Of a stretch of 57,421 nt of DNA, positions 23,501 to 33,837 are shown in pieces. A model generated the notes under the pieces. The model saw only the letters and a list, made by a program, of their open reading frames with translations. It ran no database searches and was not told where the DNA came from. The stretch is from Silene noctiflora. Lineage: Eukaryota > Streptophyta > Magnoliopsida > Caryophyllales > Caryophyllaceae. Location: positions 254,548-311,968 of the forward strand of contig VHZZ01000037.1 in NCBI GenBank assembly GCA_009801015.1. The letters are read 5' to 3'. Made by a program: the position numbers and the translations under genes. Position 1 is the first letter of the stretch; every line of letters starts with the position of its first letter.

Positions 23501-23552
23501 GGTTAGGAGTGCAGTATGGTGGAGTGGTAGGATATAATCCCGTAAAGAACAT
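20529..23552 (-). CDS. Pentatricopeptide repeat protein, PLS class with DYW-type C terminus
   Basis: One intronless frame of 1007 residues from ATG at 23552. Many repeats of about 35 residues are visible (for example NALIDMYANCGDLRSSRTVF, DVVSWTALVVAY, SALIDMYAKCGSIREAKWVF). They are followed by E/E+ motifs and a DYW deaminase domain with the HxE zinc-ligand motif (HTEKLA), a CxxCH motif (CFDCHTSAK) and FHHMKNGTCSC near the end. The last three residues are DRW instead of DYW. Such proteins direct C-to-U RNA editing at specific sites in chloroplast or mitochondrial transcripts. The N terminus (Ser/Thr-rich, few acids) fits a transit peptide. The target site cannot be read off. The general shape recalls Arabidopsis At1g19720, but that is only an impression. 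The gene converges on the GTPase gene. Confidence 0.93.
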   Translation of the reverse strand: MFFTGLYPTTPPYCTPNLIFSPSSSFKTEASSEKTILNDLSHQNYKYPDSKLISKHQINNGFHNLSHKSTENVIIECIDVLDKISKNGVSDCCCYSVCRQVHGRVIKLGGLDSDVVWNKLVVCYAVKAGFLDDARKVFDEIPKREVSGFAALISGLCKMENWVDVFSMLGMMMNDGMLPDRFLVPRILKACSAMEVGRVGRMVHGFVLRRGMEKDVFLGNALIDMYANCGDLRSSRTVFDTMSERDVVSWTALVVAYMDHGLVDEAVCTFRRMEKDGEQGDLISWNALVFGFAHNGEIELALGTVEEMQEKGLKAYANTWNGIISGCCHCGYYEDAIDSYVKMFSCSLTPNTMTIVSILPACAGLEDLELGQVIHGHAIKLGLSGNTHIDGSLIGMYWKCHRIDSAESIFRRLKDKNSAICNEIIAAYMSEGNNEAALELFHSMKAVGPKPDKITYNTILAAYIRDDKKSETYELLSEMLETGLHPNVVTFNIIISGYQQSGHNIEALSFFQAMQSPNSGSVQSLLMRKSIQPNFVTVTSALAACADLGSLGHGKELHGYVLRNGLESNCFVSGAMVDMYSKCYEIDSATEVFWRTKDKNTVMWNTLIAGYTNTRGVFEAFDLFHRMLEERFEPSSVTFNILVSACGEVGALRLGREIHGYLLKGLLDDSSKLFLTSALIDMYAKCGSIREAKWVFDLQTCKDIAVWNAMISSFSAHGMTKNAFALFEQMETSGIVPDGKTFTALLSACARDGLISEGRKYFTLMSTNFGISPSLEHHTCMVALMGTVGLLDEALEFIRQMPFNPDACIWFTLLRSCKTHANPEIGEQAARALFELEPENPSNYILLSNIYASSSLWDASNVSRKFVNNMKSLTVKECSYISIGSTLHSFERGRVSSPLLDIAVDTWHKLAKDMRIAGHSVQNPILGSEDNLDPCSCSHTEKLAISLGIVSLSNSQPIRVSKNLRMCFDCHTSAKLVSKIVGREIFVKDVGFFHHMKNGTCSCQDRW

Positions 23553-24650
23553 TTTACAGAGAAATTTAGGGTTAAAATTAAGGAAGATGAATTAAAATTA
23601 GGGTAGAATTTGAAGTGTTAAGGCCATAGATTTTTGGTTGGAAGCAGAGGAATTTGAGAGTTTATCTCTCCATTTTTTGCAGGGGATTTTGCATCCCGAC
23701 AAACCTTCGTCCTTGTCGTTTTTTGTTGGTTCAAGGTAATGTCAAATAGTTCAGATCAGGTCGGATCGGGTTAGTATCGACTATCGAGCCGACCACTTTA
23801 ATAGAGTCGTTCCCGGGTTGGGTCGGTCTAGTTAGTTAGTATCGATCCCTTTTGGCTCCACGTGACCATGTTTATAGCATTGTTTTCAGGTTGGTTTCGG
23901 TTAGTTAGTCTCGAGCCCTTTTGGGTCCAAGTGACTGTATTTAAGTGTATAACGCCGTTTTTGGGTCAGGTTGATTCGGTTAGTTAGTATCGAGTCATTT
24001 TTGCTTTCATGTATATAGCATCGTTTCTAGCTCAGGTTAACTCAGAGTCGGAGACTGATCATTTTGTAGTTTAAGAAAATTCCGACATTTTGGACCAGTT
24101 CGAGTCAATAATATTAAGGATTTTGTTTCAAATTAGTCGCATCATATCGGGACGAAAATTTAAATCTAATTATTTTTCTGTCTGATCAACTTCAGAGTTC
24201 AGGCACTACTTGTCCATGTTGGTCGGGTCAACACGAGTCAGCTCACATTTGTCGGGTCTTGTTTCAGCCTTCCAGGTATGCATGACAAGCTAGGAAGCAC
24301 ATACACCTCTATCATCTAACGTGTCTGTATCCGACACCATGTCCCACCCACAACACTCTAAAATACGTGTCACACTTAATAAACCGTGTCTAATGTTTTA
24401 TTAATATTTGTGAAATTTGGCCACTCTTTATACACTTAAGGACACTTCAACGCACCACAATAGACACTCGAGGACACTTCAATCCGGCAACTATTATGCC
24501 CTTATATTTCCTGGAAATAGCCACAACCAACACGCAGACACGCATCCGTGTTGTGTAGTGTCATACACATTCAACCGTATTTCCCTGGTTAGCTAGAAAC
24601 GGGTTTGAGAAAATAAAAGATGTGAAATATATATAGAGGAGCCAAGCAGC
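23553..24650. repeat. Low-complexity GGGTCGG-type tract and GACAC-rich repeat
   Basis: After the PPR leader (to about 23700), 23740-24250 is built from degenerate GGTTCGG/TTAGTTAGTATCGAG words. 24300-24600 repeats GTGTC/GACAC words such as CGTGTCTGTATCCGACACC and AGGACACTTCAA. No coding is supported. Confidence 0.55.
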
Positions 24651-25764
24651 AAGCGAGCAAATGATATACTGTATTAAATCACAGAAGAATACTTTCGCAG
24701 AAAATCTCTACTCAATCGAACTTAATCAAGAGAATATAATTTACAATTGAGTTTACTACCTCACGATCATGTACAAGAACAACAATCATCTTCCTGAATC
24801 CCGCTTGGCATGCTCTAGCAAGAAGCTTCGCAATCAGAAACATTCTATTTAGTCTGTCTAGACAACGCCAAACTCATTTCAGGAACTTGAGCAATCTCAC
24901 AGTAAAATGTCAGGGGAAGATCAGCAAGATAAAACTGCAATAATATTCATCTAAATCAGTTCGATTTTTACAAGATTTTGATTTATTATTCACCTTTTTT
25001 ACGTGCTATTATAAATTTGCTTGAACATTCATAGCAAGACTCATATGAACAGACGCTAAAGAATTAACAATAATATCAAGTGCAGATAATTGACATTGAT
25101 CAAAATTTGCTAGAACTCGTACAAAATGTTCTCATAGCCCGCAAACTGCCCATATGACTTTAGCCCACAAAAATAGTTGGTATTTGAGAAGACGGATCTA
25201 TAACAATACTACTCCGTATATATTAGTAGCGCCTTTATGACTCTCAAGCTAAAATAAAGGTCATGTAGAGAAGACGGTTCTTTAAGAATCAACATTGAGT
25301 AACAAGATCACATTTTTCAACAGATACTCCGTACGAAGTACTTGGCAAATAACCCCGTCCTTAAGACCTGTAAATTCACCAAATGATAAAGAGCAAAAAC
25401 CAAAGTTCTTGGAAAATATTGGATCTCGAACGAGTCACTGATAGAGAACACAATTGATTATCATCAAAGCAAATTTCAACCCTTGCAAAATCCTTATTAA
25501 CCAGCAATAATCCAATTAAGACAAATAAGCAAATCCGGACGTCCTAATTAACTATACATGAGAGACATGGCCACATGGGTCAAGAAAGGCAAAAAATCTA
25601 TGATGTCTTATTAATATTGGGATAGAAAATTGCACATAAATACACGATGATAGGACCGATCTTCACTCTAAACAGGGATCATATCATTTTAAGCAGCAAT
25701 AAAAAGGGTTAAAATATCAATGGAAAAAACATGAATTTAAGGGAAACAAAAGGTAAATATACCA
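24651..25764. other. Gene-free stretch; 3' flank of the small membrane protein gene
   Basis: No domain-bearing frame. GAGAAGACGG words at about 25185 and 25270 may be ends of a degraded MITE. Two TACTCCGTA motifs occur at 25210 and 25325. Confidence 0.4.
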
Positions 25765-27248
25765 TCAAGATGGAGAAGGAGCAGAGTTACGAGCAGCATT
25801 AAGAGAGTTGTAATATTTGGTATATCGACGTTCAGGAGGTGGAGGCCTGGGAGGTTTTTTACGCAATCCAAAGATTTCTTGCATTAATGGAACATGTACT
25901 AATACTGTTTTCCACGCCACCCACCATGCTACAATCAAACCAATATCAATTTCAAATTACACAAACTTTAACTTGATGATGAAACTCACAATCAACACAA
26001 TCAAAGACGAATTCAACAATGCATAGGTGATGAAAGACACAAACTTTGATCAGAAATTGTACACTAAACACAATCTAAAAGTATAAGGAAGTTGCCCAGA
26101 TGGCCATAATCTAAAAAGACGCCAACTTTGATGATTAAAATCTACAATAACAATAATATATCCCCAGTGCTCAAGAACTCCCGCAAATTGCAGGGTGAGA
26201 AGGGTCGGAATGTTGGATGTTCACGGCACTTACCCCCTATTATCAGCAGAACTCCACAAAGAGACTGTTTCCGAATGATTAAATCAACTATTAGCAAAAT
26301 TTAGGAGCATATGAAAGATACCCATGACTCAAATATTGCTGATGAAACTTTTAAGTAACAAAATCTAGGTGAAAATGATACATGAAAAGCCCAAATTTGC
26401 TCATATAACTCAACAATCATCAAAATCAAGAGATAAAACAAATACCCATCAACGAAATATTCAATCTTTTATGATAAAACTAATGATTAAACACTTCCAT
26501 TAACTAAAATTAATCAAATTAAGTAATACTCCCTCCGCGCAGTCATTTGTTGTCCTATTCCGTTTTGGTGTCTCGGTCAATGGTTGTCCTTTCTATTTTA
26601 GGATTGCATTTGACGAGCAATTTGATCATTCACACTCAATTTAGTCCACTTGTCATCTTATAATTGGTTCCCTCCTCTTTCCCAAAGGACAACAATTGAC
26701 CGGGACGGAGGGAGTACAAGATTACCCAAGTGCCTCAATGGCTAAAGGTTGGGGGGTTCAGATGTGGGCAGTCTTACGAATGACCCAAGATGAAAATTAG
26801 GTCGAGAATTCCATCGAAGAACAGAAATAATTTAAAAAGTAATGATTATATAAAATTATACTCCGTAGTAATTATATACAAGAAAATCCAAAATTTGCAG
26901 ATATAACTCAACAACCATCAAAATCAAGAGATAAATTGTATACCCATCAACAAAGGATTCAATCCATGATGATAAACTTATGATTAAACGCTTAATTAAA
27001 CAAAAAAAATCATTTAAAAAAGTAATGATGATCATATAAAGTTGGATTAATATACCTGCAGCAAGGATGAAGAGAACGAAAAGAAGAGCAAATAAAGGGC
27101 GAAAGAGGAAGTATTGCATATAAAACCAGAAGGATAAAGAAGTTGTTGAATGCTTGATTTCCATGTTCATTAATGGTGGTTTTAAGGGTTGATTATGGAG
27201 GTAATCCATAAAAGAGGGATAATCTGGGCATGTTGCTTCAGATTCCAT
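25765..27248 (-). CDS. Small plant membrane protein of unknown function (two exons)
   Basis: Exon 1 27248-27056 and exon 2 25928-25765 join in phase 1 across a 1127-bp GT-AG intron to 118 residues. The first ATG is at 27248. The N terminus (MESEATCPDYPSFMDYLHNQ) is hydrophilic. A long hydrophobic stretch (about residues 40-75, FYMQYFLFRPLFALLFVLF and beyond) is one long or two close membrane segments. It is followed by a tail with a proline-rich basic motif, RKKPPRPPPPERRY, and a Ser/Ala-rich end. I do not recognise the family. The intact splice, the clean composition break at the intron and the sensible protein argue it is real. The intron carries a Stowaway MITE and SINE-like fragments. Confidence 0.65.
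26165..26255. repeat. SINE-like fragment (CTCCCGCAAATTGC type)
   Basis: AACTCCCGCAAATTGCAGGGTGAG, then GGGTCGGAATGTTGGATG and CACTTACCCC. A related fragment lies at 54885-54955, with weaker ones at about 26722-26800 and 35400-35460. The wording recalls the Au family of plant SINEs; this is from memory and unverified. Confidence 0.4.
26527..26716. mobile_element. Stowaway-type MITE in the intron of the small membrane protein gene
   Basis: TA, CTCCCTCCGCGCAGTCATTTG at the left and CAATTGACCGGGACGGAGGGAG then TA at the right. It is about 186 bp. Confidence 0.85.
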
Positions 27249-27430
27249 CAATACTCCTAATTTTGTTTCAACTTCAATTACTGTTTTTCTTTTTCTTTTT
27301 AAATTCTTGACCCGGAAATTCTGATTTGTGACGTGTCAGAAGTTAGTGACGTCTCACAATCCGTTTAAATAATGATTAAAAAAAAAGTGGTTACAAGTAC
27401 ACCTGACAAAATTGGCCGGACCTGAAAGAT

Positions 27431-27654
27431 TCGGCCCAAATATCTCGACTAGTACAAGACCTGACGCCTAAAATGAGAACTTGAACTTGAACCAAACTCG
27501 AATTTATCCGACCATGTATAAATCATCTTGAATATTTATTGTTCGGCCCAAATATCTCGACTCGTACAAGACTCGACACCTAAAATGAGAACTTGAACTT
27601 GAACCAAACTCGAATTTATCCGACCATGTATAAATCATCTTGAATATTTATTGT
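27431..27654. repeat. 112-bp direct tandem duplication
   Basis: 27431-27542 and 27543-27654 are nearly identical; the few differences cluster near the AGTACAAGACCTGACGCC word. The junction is exact, TTATTG followed by TTCGGCCC. It looks like a recent local duplication in intergenic DNA. Confidence 0.9.
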
Positions 27655-28341
27655 TGACAATTGATTGTTATTACAAAATAACTTGATAATAACATACTCT
27701 AACCCGAAATGACATGAATCCTAGCAAGCCGGAACCGACACGATGGATTGATTTGTTAAACACTTAAACCACTAACAGAAATGGTTTTTTTGAGGTTAAT
27801 ACGGAGTATTACAGACTACAGAATTGGATTAATTTGATGTCTTTAGTAATTTCATGGGATATAGATATCGAAACACGAGTATCGTTCAAATCGTAGTTTT
27901 TTTTGTCCCGGTGTAAAGCGGGTGTCCATCATCAACAACCGAGAGTAGTCTCCTCCCTGCAGATGCACCGTTGTCTTGTTAGATGTTAAGCTAACCATAT
28001 TATTTGCAGCATTTTTCTTCGTCGTACTTGGCTCAATCAAAATTATGCAATGCACGAGTAATCGAGTATGTTCTTTTTATAATAGATAGATAAAAGGGCA
28101 CAGAATACAGATATAGTATTATTTGCAAGGGACCCTAATTTCCCAAAATTACATCAGCCAATTTTCACAGCAGCCCAAGGTATCATTCCCTATAGAAGTA
28201 TAGACCCCTTGCATTGAAAGAGCCTCGTGACGGCTTGAAGGGTATGCCTTTATCAGCAGAAGTACAGGAGCATGGTGAATTATCAATCATTTGGCTTTAG
28301 ATGCAAAAAAAATCTCGCGGTTGATGATATCCATGGAAGGT
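27655..28341. other. Intergenic, 3' flank of the GrpE gene
   Basis: No supported gene. The frame at 27852-28055 (minus) has no known domain. TACGGAGTA occurs at 27800. Confidence 0.45.
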
Positions 28342-31300
28342 TCATTCATCTACGCCAAAAGCTGTGGCAGGTTGCTCTTTGGGCGAAATAGGTTGTACGG
28401 TGGAATTTGGTTTCTTGATACCAGAAGACACCTTTACCATTGCCGGTCTCAAAAGTCGATCACCAAGGATGAAGCCGCGCCTGAATTCTTGGCTTACAAT
28501 GCCTTCTTTGAATTCTTCAGATTCCTCTCTTGCAATGGCTTCATGAAACTACACGATGGAACATTTAAGATGTAAAGAGAAGCTCGCAATATAAAAACGT
28601 CTCCCATCTCATTTAGTGCCTTTAACTATACAATGATACGGAGTATTATAAGGTATAATTCATATCATCATAATACAGAACAAACATACAATTGAAAATC
28701 ATAGGAAGCATGATCGAGATTGATTATGCAATCTTCCAGTATATTATGCTCTCAATTAAATCAATCGCTTTGTCTTGATAGTAGATCGGGTGGCACTTTT
28801 CGCTAAGAAGCACAATGCCCTAAATGGCTCCTGCCTATGGCAGGTTAAAATAAGGTCAGAAGTACGCAATCTTACCCCTCCTACCACTACCCTGAAAACA
28901 CAGACTTGGTTTTCCTATGAGGCAATGATCCATGATGAAAATTGTGTTAAAATGCGCAACATTCTACTACACGATACAAGAATCATAGAGTTTTTGGAGA
29001 TCCATTTTGTTTCCATATTTAGAATCCGAAGAAACGTGAGGCTTCGGCTCCACTGGAAATAATGTACATCGCATAGAAACGGTTCAAGTCACTAATTGTC
29101 TATATGAGTCCATAACAAGGAGGAACATTCAAGGCCGTAGAGTTGACAACTTAGCATATACGATGTACTAAAAAGTGACTGACTATAGCAGTATAGCACA
29201 AGCTAGTACTTCCTGGCGCCACATTTCATGGCCTAATTACATTAAAAAAATACTCCCTCTCTTCAAATCCAAGCACCCCACAAATTCAAATTTCCTCTCC
29301 GAAAAAAGGTGGACCTGTGGTGTTTGTATTTGAAGAGAGGGACTAGAAGAAACTAATGAACGCAACGCAAAAAGAAAATGCTCGAAGAAAGTGAGCATCA
29401 GAAAAATCAGAGAATGTGAAACTTACCGTGGGATCAAAAGGCTTTCCGACTGTAGCTACGACAGACACCCTTAAACTCCTCATGATTTCTACAAATTGCT
29501 TGTATATGCCCTGATAACTTCTATCAATCTGTTTTTCCCTATCTGTTTCTGGTTTCAACTGCTGCTTTGCTCTCTCAAAATTATCGACCATGGGAAGAAG
29601 ACTCTCAATAACTTCTCCTTGTGCGTCACTTCGTACTGAAAGCTTCTCCTTTTCTGATCTCTTTCTAAAGTTATCAAAGTCAGCCTGTAGCCGGATATAT
29701 CTCTCTTTTCCAGCAGTGACCTCTTCAGACATAGTTGAGATTTTACCAACCAACTCACTGTTCTCGGTTTCTAATCGGTAAAAAGCTGTCTCTATTTCAG
29801 CAACGGTGTGAAAATCCCCTGCTAAAATAGCCTCCTTATAGAATCTAGTAAGGGTTTCCACACTTTCCCACTCTTTCTTAGACCCTTTGTCTTCGATTTC
29901 CACAGCTTCCTGCTCATCTTCCTTTTCTTCTTCCATCTAAAGAAAAGCACCATTTATTATAATCTTTTCAATAAACAGTAAGCATTTCACGATATGGAGA
30001 TGGGCATTCCGTTAGTCAAAGTATTTGTAACTTAAATACCTATAGAGATCAGCTACACCCTCAAATGTACGATTGGTTAGAATTTGGAACGAAAATGAGG
30101 GAGACAAATCACAACTGACCTTGTTTGGATACTGAGTTGGAGGGTAATGGAAGGAATCATTTTACATCCTACACACCAAATTCAAATTCATCCAACATAA
30201 AAATTCGGAGGGAAACACCAAAGCTCTATTCCCTCTCCCTTACCTTCCTTTTCCCGCTCCTCTCCTTTCCCTTCCTACTTTTGTATCCAAACAATTCATT
30301 AAGCTAGAAGTCTAGAGCGTATCAACTAAGAGTTCGCTTTGATGACAACCATTATGGAAATGCATTAAGTTAGAAGTCTAGAGCATAGAGACTAAGAGTT
30401 TGCTTTAAATGGTGGAAATCGTTAAGAGGCTATAGATACTACAACAAAGACGAGGCAGAGAAAAATGATGGTGATGGCGAGAGGAGGAAGAGGTGGTATA
30501 CTCGGTACCCTTTCTTTGTCGCCTTCCTCTATCCACCACCGTCCACCGCCATCACTACCTCCCATTCTCCTTCTTCTATCCCTAATTAACCCCTAACAAT
30601 TACCACATCAACGCAACCTTAAGGGTAACTACCAAACATTACCTCATTCTACCAAAGTCCGAATCAGAACCCAGTTCTGAAAACATCAAAACCAAGCACA
30701 CAATATAATCAGCATTTCCACGATAAACTTAACCAAGCATATAAGTGAGCGAAATCCATCCACAAATTATAGAATAAGACCGTCTTATACCCTTTGATAG
30801 GCTAAACACTCATCTATTACTATTAATATATAATCTACTAACTATTCAACATACAAAAGAACCAAAATCGAGCTGCATACTTCTCACTAAGTAGAGAATA
30901 AGACCGTCTTAGTCCCTTTGAAGCGGTCTTAACAATATTTGAGCTGCATAATGAAACAAGGATTTATAAAGGGGAATGATAACGTCAAAGCATTCCGCTG
31001 TGGCGTTATGACCACCCTTTTAAAATGTACACAGTAAATTCTTTGACGTTATCATTCCCCATTATAACGCCACAGCGGAATAAGATAAACAACAATTTAT
31101 AGAATTTAAACAATTTTACAGCAAAAGAAAGAAACATACAGTGTTAATAGAATCATCTTGTGCAGAAACAAAGCATTTGAAAGCATAAGCATGGCTTCCA
31201 TGAAAATACCCATTATGTGAAAATGAATGAGGAATTGAAAGAGAAGAAAAAGGGTAATTCTTTGAAGGTAAATTGAAAGAAATAGGGGTAAATTTGTTGG

Positions 31301-31373
31301 TAATTAATGGTTGTTTAGTAGATTGAAATGAAGCATAAAAAAAGGGATTAGAACTTGATAGAAAAACAGCCAT
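28342..31373 (-). CDS. Chloroplast GrpE nucleotide-exchange factor (three exons)
   Basis: Exons 31373-31140, 29936-29427 and 28548-28342 join in phase 0 to 316 residues with GT-AG introns. GrpE releases ADP from Hsp70; plant chloroplast forms (CGE) partner stromal cpHsp70. Exon 1 is a Ser/Phe-rich chloroplast transit-like leader. Exon 2 opens with an acidic stretch and holds the long coiled-coil helices, with the LQADFDNFRKR and ESLLPMVDNFERA signatures. Exon 3 supplies the end of the beta domain, HEAIAREESEEFKEG, and GFILGDRLLRPAMVKVSSG. Length is normal for plant CGE proteins. Intron 1 (31139-29937) carries an unusual crossing inverted repeat just inside the 5' splice site and a Tourist-like MITE. 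Intron 2 carries a Stowaway-like MITE. Confidence 0.93.
29251..29345. mobile_element. Short Stowaway-like MITE in intron 2 of the GrpE gene
   Basis: TA, CTCCCTCTCTTCAAATCCAAG at the left and TTTGTATTTGAAGAGAGGGAC, TA at the right. It is about 91 bp. Confidence 0.75.
30121..30294. mobile_element. MITE with perfect 12-bp terminal inverted repeats
   Basis: TTGTTTGGATAC at 30121-30132 and GTATCCAAACAA at 30283-30294 are exact inverses, enclosing 150 bp. The CCTTGTTTGG end is typical of Tourist (PIF/Harbinger) or hAT elements. No clear target-site duplication was found, so the superfamily is open. It lies in intron 1 of the GrpE gene. Confidence 0.7.
30971..31081. repeat. Crossing pair of perfect inverted repeats (order A-B-A'-B')
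   Basis: Segment A (30971-30990) is the exact reverse complement of 31041-31060 (20 of 20). Segment B (30992-31009) is the exact reverse complement of 31064-31081 (18 of 18). The order is A, B, 31-base spacer, A', 3 bases, B'. The two pairings therefore cross, as in an RNA pseudoknot, rather than nesting as in a simple hairpin. It sits in intron 1 of the GrpE gene, about 60 bases inside its 5' splice site. Confidence 0.9.
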
Positions 31374-31735
31374 TTTTTACAATTTTATGGAGGGTTTGTA
31401 TGTATATAATCTAGAAAATAATGTAAAATTATGAGATTTGTTTGGTGTAGTAATAATTTAAATTGCAAGTGATAGATTGTGTAAGAATGTTCTGGAATTA
31501 GGGTTTGAAGTGTGGATGATTTTAATTGCTAAATTGAAGAAATTAACTGAGGGGGTAAATTAGAAGATTGGGGGGAAGTTGTGCTCAATTGTGGATCCTA
31601 CACAAAACCCATGCATTTGTTCATAGTGTAGTCCAATTGTAAAACCATGTCATTGTTTAGTGTGAATCCTACCGTCGACAATAATGTATAACACCCTTGT
31701 CTCGTGTAATTTCACGAAAAAGTATTTGGTGATCC
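31374..31735. other. GrpE promoter region
   Basis: The upstream flank of the GrpE gene (minus strand). No coding region. I did not find an unambiguous TATA box. Confidence 0.4.
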
Positions 31736-31870
31736 ATACCCATGAACGGGCATCAAACCCTGACCTCATGATTAAGGGATTTTTGGCTGGCTAAAAAATT
31801 TGATCTATTCTCATGAAAGGGATTAAACCCCTAACCTCATGATTAAGAGATGAGGTAAACAAACATCATA
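31736..31870. repeat. Direct repeat of about 71 bp
   Basis: CATGAACGGGCATCAAACCC with TGACCTCATGATTAAGGGAT at 31741 is repeated as CATGAAAGGGATTAAACCC with TAACCTCATGATTAAGAGAT at 31812. It may derive from a tRNA-related element, but no clear pol III box was confirmed. Confidence 0.5.
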
Positions 31871-32074
31871 AAGCCATTTGGTTAGTAATACCAATGGTTG
31901 AACATGAATCATTTGCGATCTCACGGATGCGTCAAATTTTGGCAAGAACTAAATGTCTAAATCTATAATTTGGTTTCGACGTACTCTGGTGAGTGATGTA
32001 TATATTTTTACTCAGAAGTAACGAATCTAACGAAGTCTTCGTCTACTATTCACTGGTGTAGTAAGAATTTTATT

Positions 32075-33837
32075 TGTTTGCCTAAGTCGTAAGGTGGTCT
32101 TGGTATAAGAAACATTAAATGCTCGAATCAGGCACTCTTGGGAAACAGTAGGTCTCATGAGAGACCGTCTTCCACTAATTTAGTGGGAGACATAATAGGG
32201 AAAAAAAGAAATTCAATGAGTCCCTCACCCCATCATATGAGAGGTCTCTCAATAACGCTATTGAGAGTCCGTCTCTCTGAAGTTTTTGTGCTTGGGAAAA
32301 CTGGCATGGAAGGTACTTTCTGCTAGAGATTCGTTGTTAAGTAAAATGTTTTATAATAAGCTTATCCGCAATGATAGCCTTGTTTTGCCTATGGCCTTAA
32401 AAAAATGCCCTTCTTCTTCTTGGGGGCGTAAAAGTCTCTTATACATAATGGAATTGGTGTTGCCTGGATTAGGATAGAAATTCGGGGTTAATTCGAATCT
32501 TAATATTTGGAAAACTAGTTGGGTTAATGGAGAGGCTCCGGAGTGTATTACTAGTCTTGGATTTCCACCGCCACAGCCTATGATGGAATTGACAATTAAA
32601 GATCTTTTACTGCACTCGTCCAATTGGAATCAAGATCTTATTAATGAGATGTTTAACTCCAGTTGGGCAACACGTATTTGTGCTATGCCTATTTGTGCTT
32701 CCATCGTTAATGACTATGTTTACCGGAAGTATACTTCTTCCGGTCTTTATTCTGTTAAAAGTGGGTATGCTTTATGCCTCTCCTCCTTTCTTGATATTAA
32801 CAGGTCAACTAGGGATATCAATCGCATTAATGTTTCTATGAAGACTTTTTTAAGCGAAAACTTTGCATCTTCGGGTCCACAAGTGTGGAAAATTTTACTT
32901 TGGAGGATTATCACGAACTCCCTTTCCGTTGGTGACGAGTTTAGAAGGCGGAATATTATATCTGTTACCACTTGCCCCTTTTGTTGTGAGATGGGTTCCT
33001 TGGAGACTCTTGATCATGTTTTCCGCTCCTGCCCGCTTGTGAAGAGGTTATGGGCTTGTTCCTCTCTTGGTCTCTCTACGGAGTTCACATAATCTATTTC
33101 TCTTCGGGATTGGATTTTCAATCGGATTGCCTTCTTTGACTAAAGTCATCTACGTCTTCCTTGGTTATTCAATTTCTCTCTATGATTTGGAGTATTTGGT
33201 GCCTCAAAAACGGGATCAATTTTTCAGGTAAAAGTTTCTCTGTAGATTTCTTTTATAATCTAAAGAATAGCGAGGCAAGAATGGCTTTGGATGCCGAGGA
33301 TTTTGGGAGCTCAAAGGATTATGCCCGTTTGTCGTTTAATTTCGATAATTTCGATTCAATTCGAAGGCACATTCGGAATCATCTTCCTTTTTACTTGGTG
33401 GGTTCTCAACTTCGCATGGTTCATGTATGCCTTTTAGGGCTAAAGTTGATGCTAGTTGGATGGATTCTTTAGATGCTTCCTTTGGGTGGGCGGTGTTTTC
33501 GCGTGTTGGTGCTCGTATTTGTTCTTTTGCTTGTAGGTTCACGACGGAGTGTGCTATTCAAGCTGAAGTTACAGGTATTCGGGACCTCATCAAGTGGGCT
33601 AAGAGTCAAAATTTCTTACATCTTAGCGTTTCGACTGATTGCCTGTAATTCCTGCTTCAATTGGCAAAACTATATGATGATCATGGGTCTTATCCAGGAT
33701 ATTGAGTCCTATGTACCTATGTTTCATTGTCTTTGTTTTAGTTTTATACCTCGCAAACTCAATAAGGTCGCCCATAACCTTGCTAGAGCTGAAATGAGAC
33801 TGTAAAACTTCATTTTACTGCTGCCAAAAAAAAAAAA
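32075..33837 (+). pseudogene. Broken LINE (non-LTR retrotransposon), 3' part with zf-RVT and RNase H domains
   Basis: GGLGIRNIKCSNQALLG near 32090-32143 and LAWKVLSARDSL near 32301-32336 belong to the end of a LINE reverse transcriptase region. 32580-33092 gives the zinc-binding RVT domain (SGLYSVKSGYAL, WKILLWRI, TCPFC..ETLDHVFRSCPLVKRLW). An RNase H type frame (AKVDASWMD..ASFGWAVFS, STDCL) runs at about 33430-33800. A 13-bp A run closes the element at 33825-33837. Stops, frameshifts and a MITE insertion at 32146 leave it dead; the 5' part is missing. No target-site duplication was found. Confidence 0.85.
32137..32299. mobile_element. MULE-like MITE inside the LINE, 9-bp target duplication
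   Basis: CTTGGGAAA occurs at 32137-32145 and 32291-32299 around a 145-bp insert. Removing the insert and one copy restores the LINE frame across LLGKLAW. The insert holds three small palindromes in a row (GGTCTC..GAGACC, CCACTAATTTAGTGG, CTCTCAATA..TATTGAGAG). A 9-bp duplication is typical of Mutator-like elements, though the extreme ends are only weakly inverted. Confidence 0.75.
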
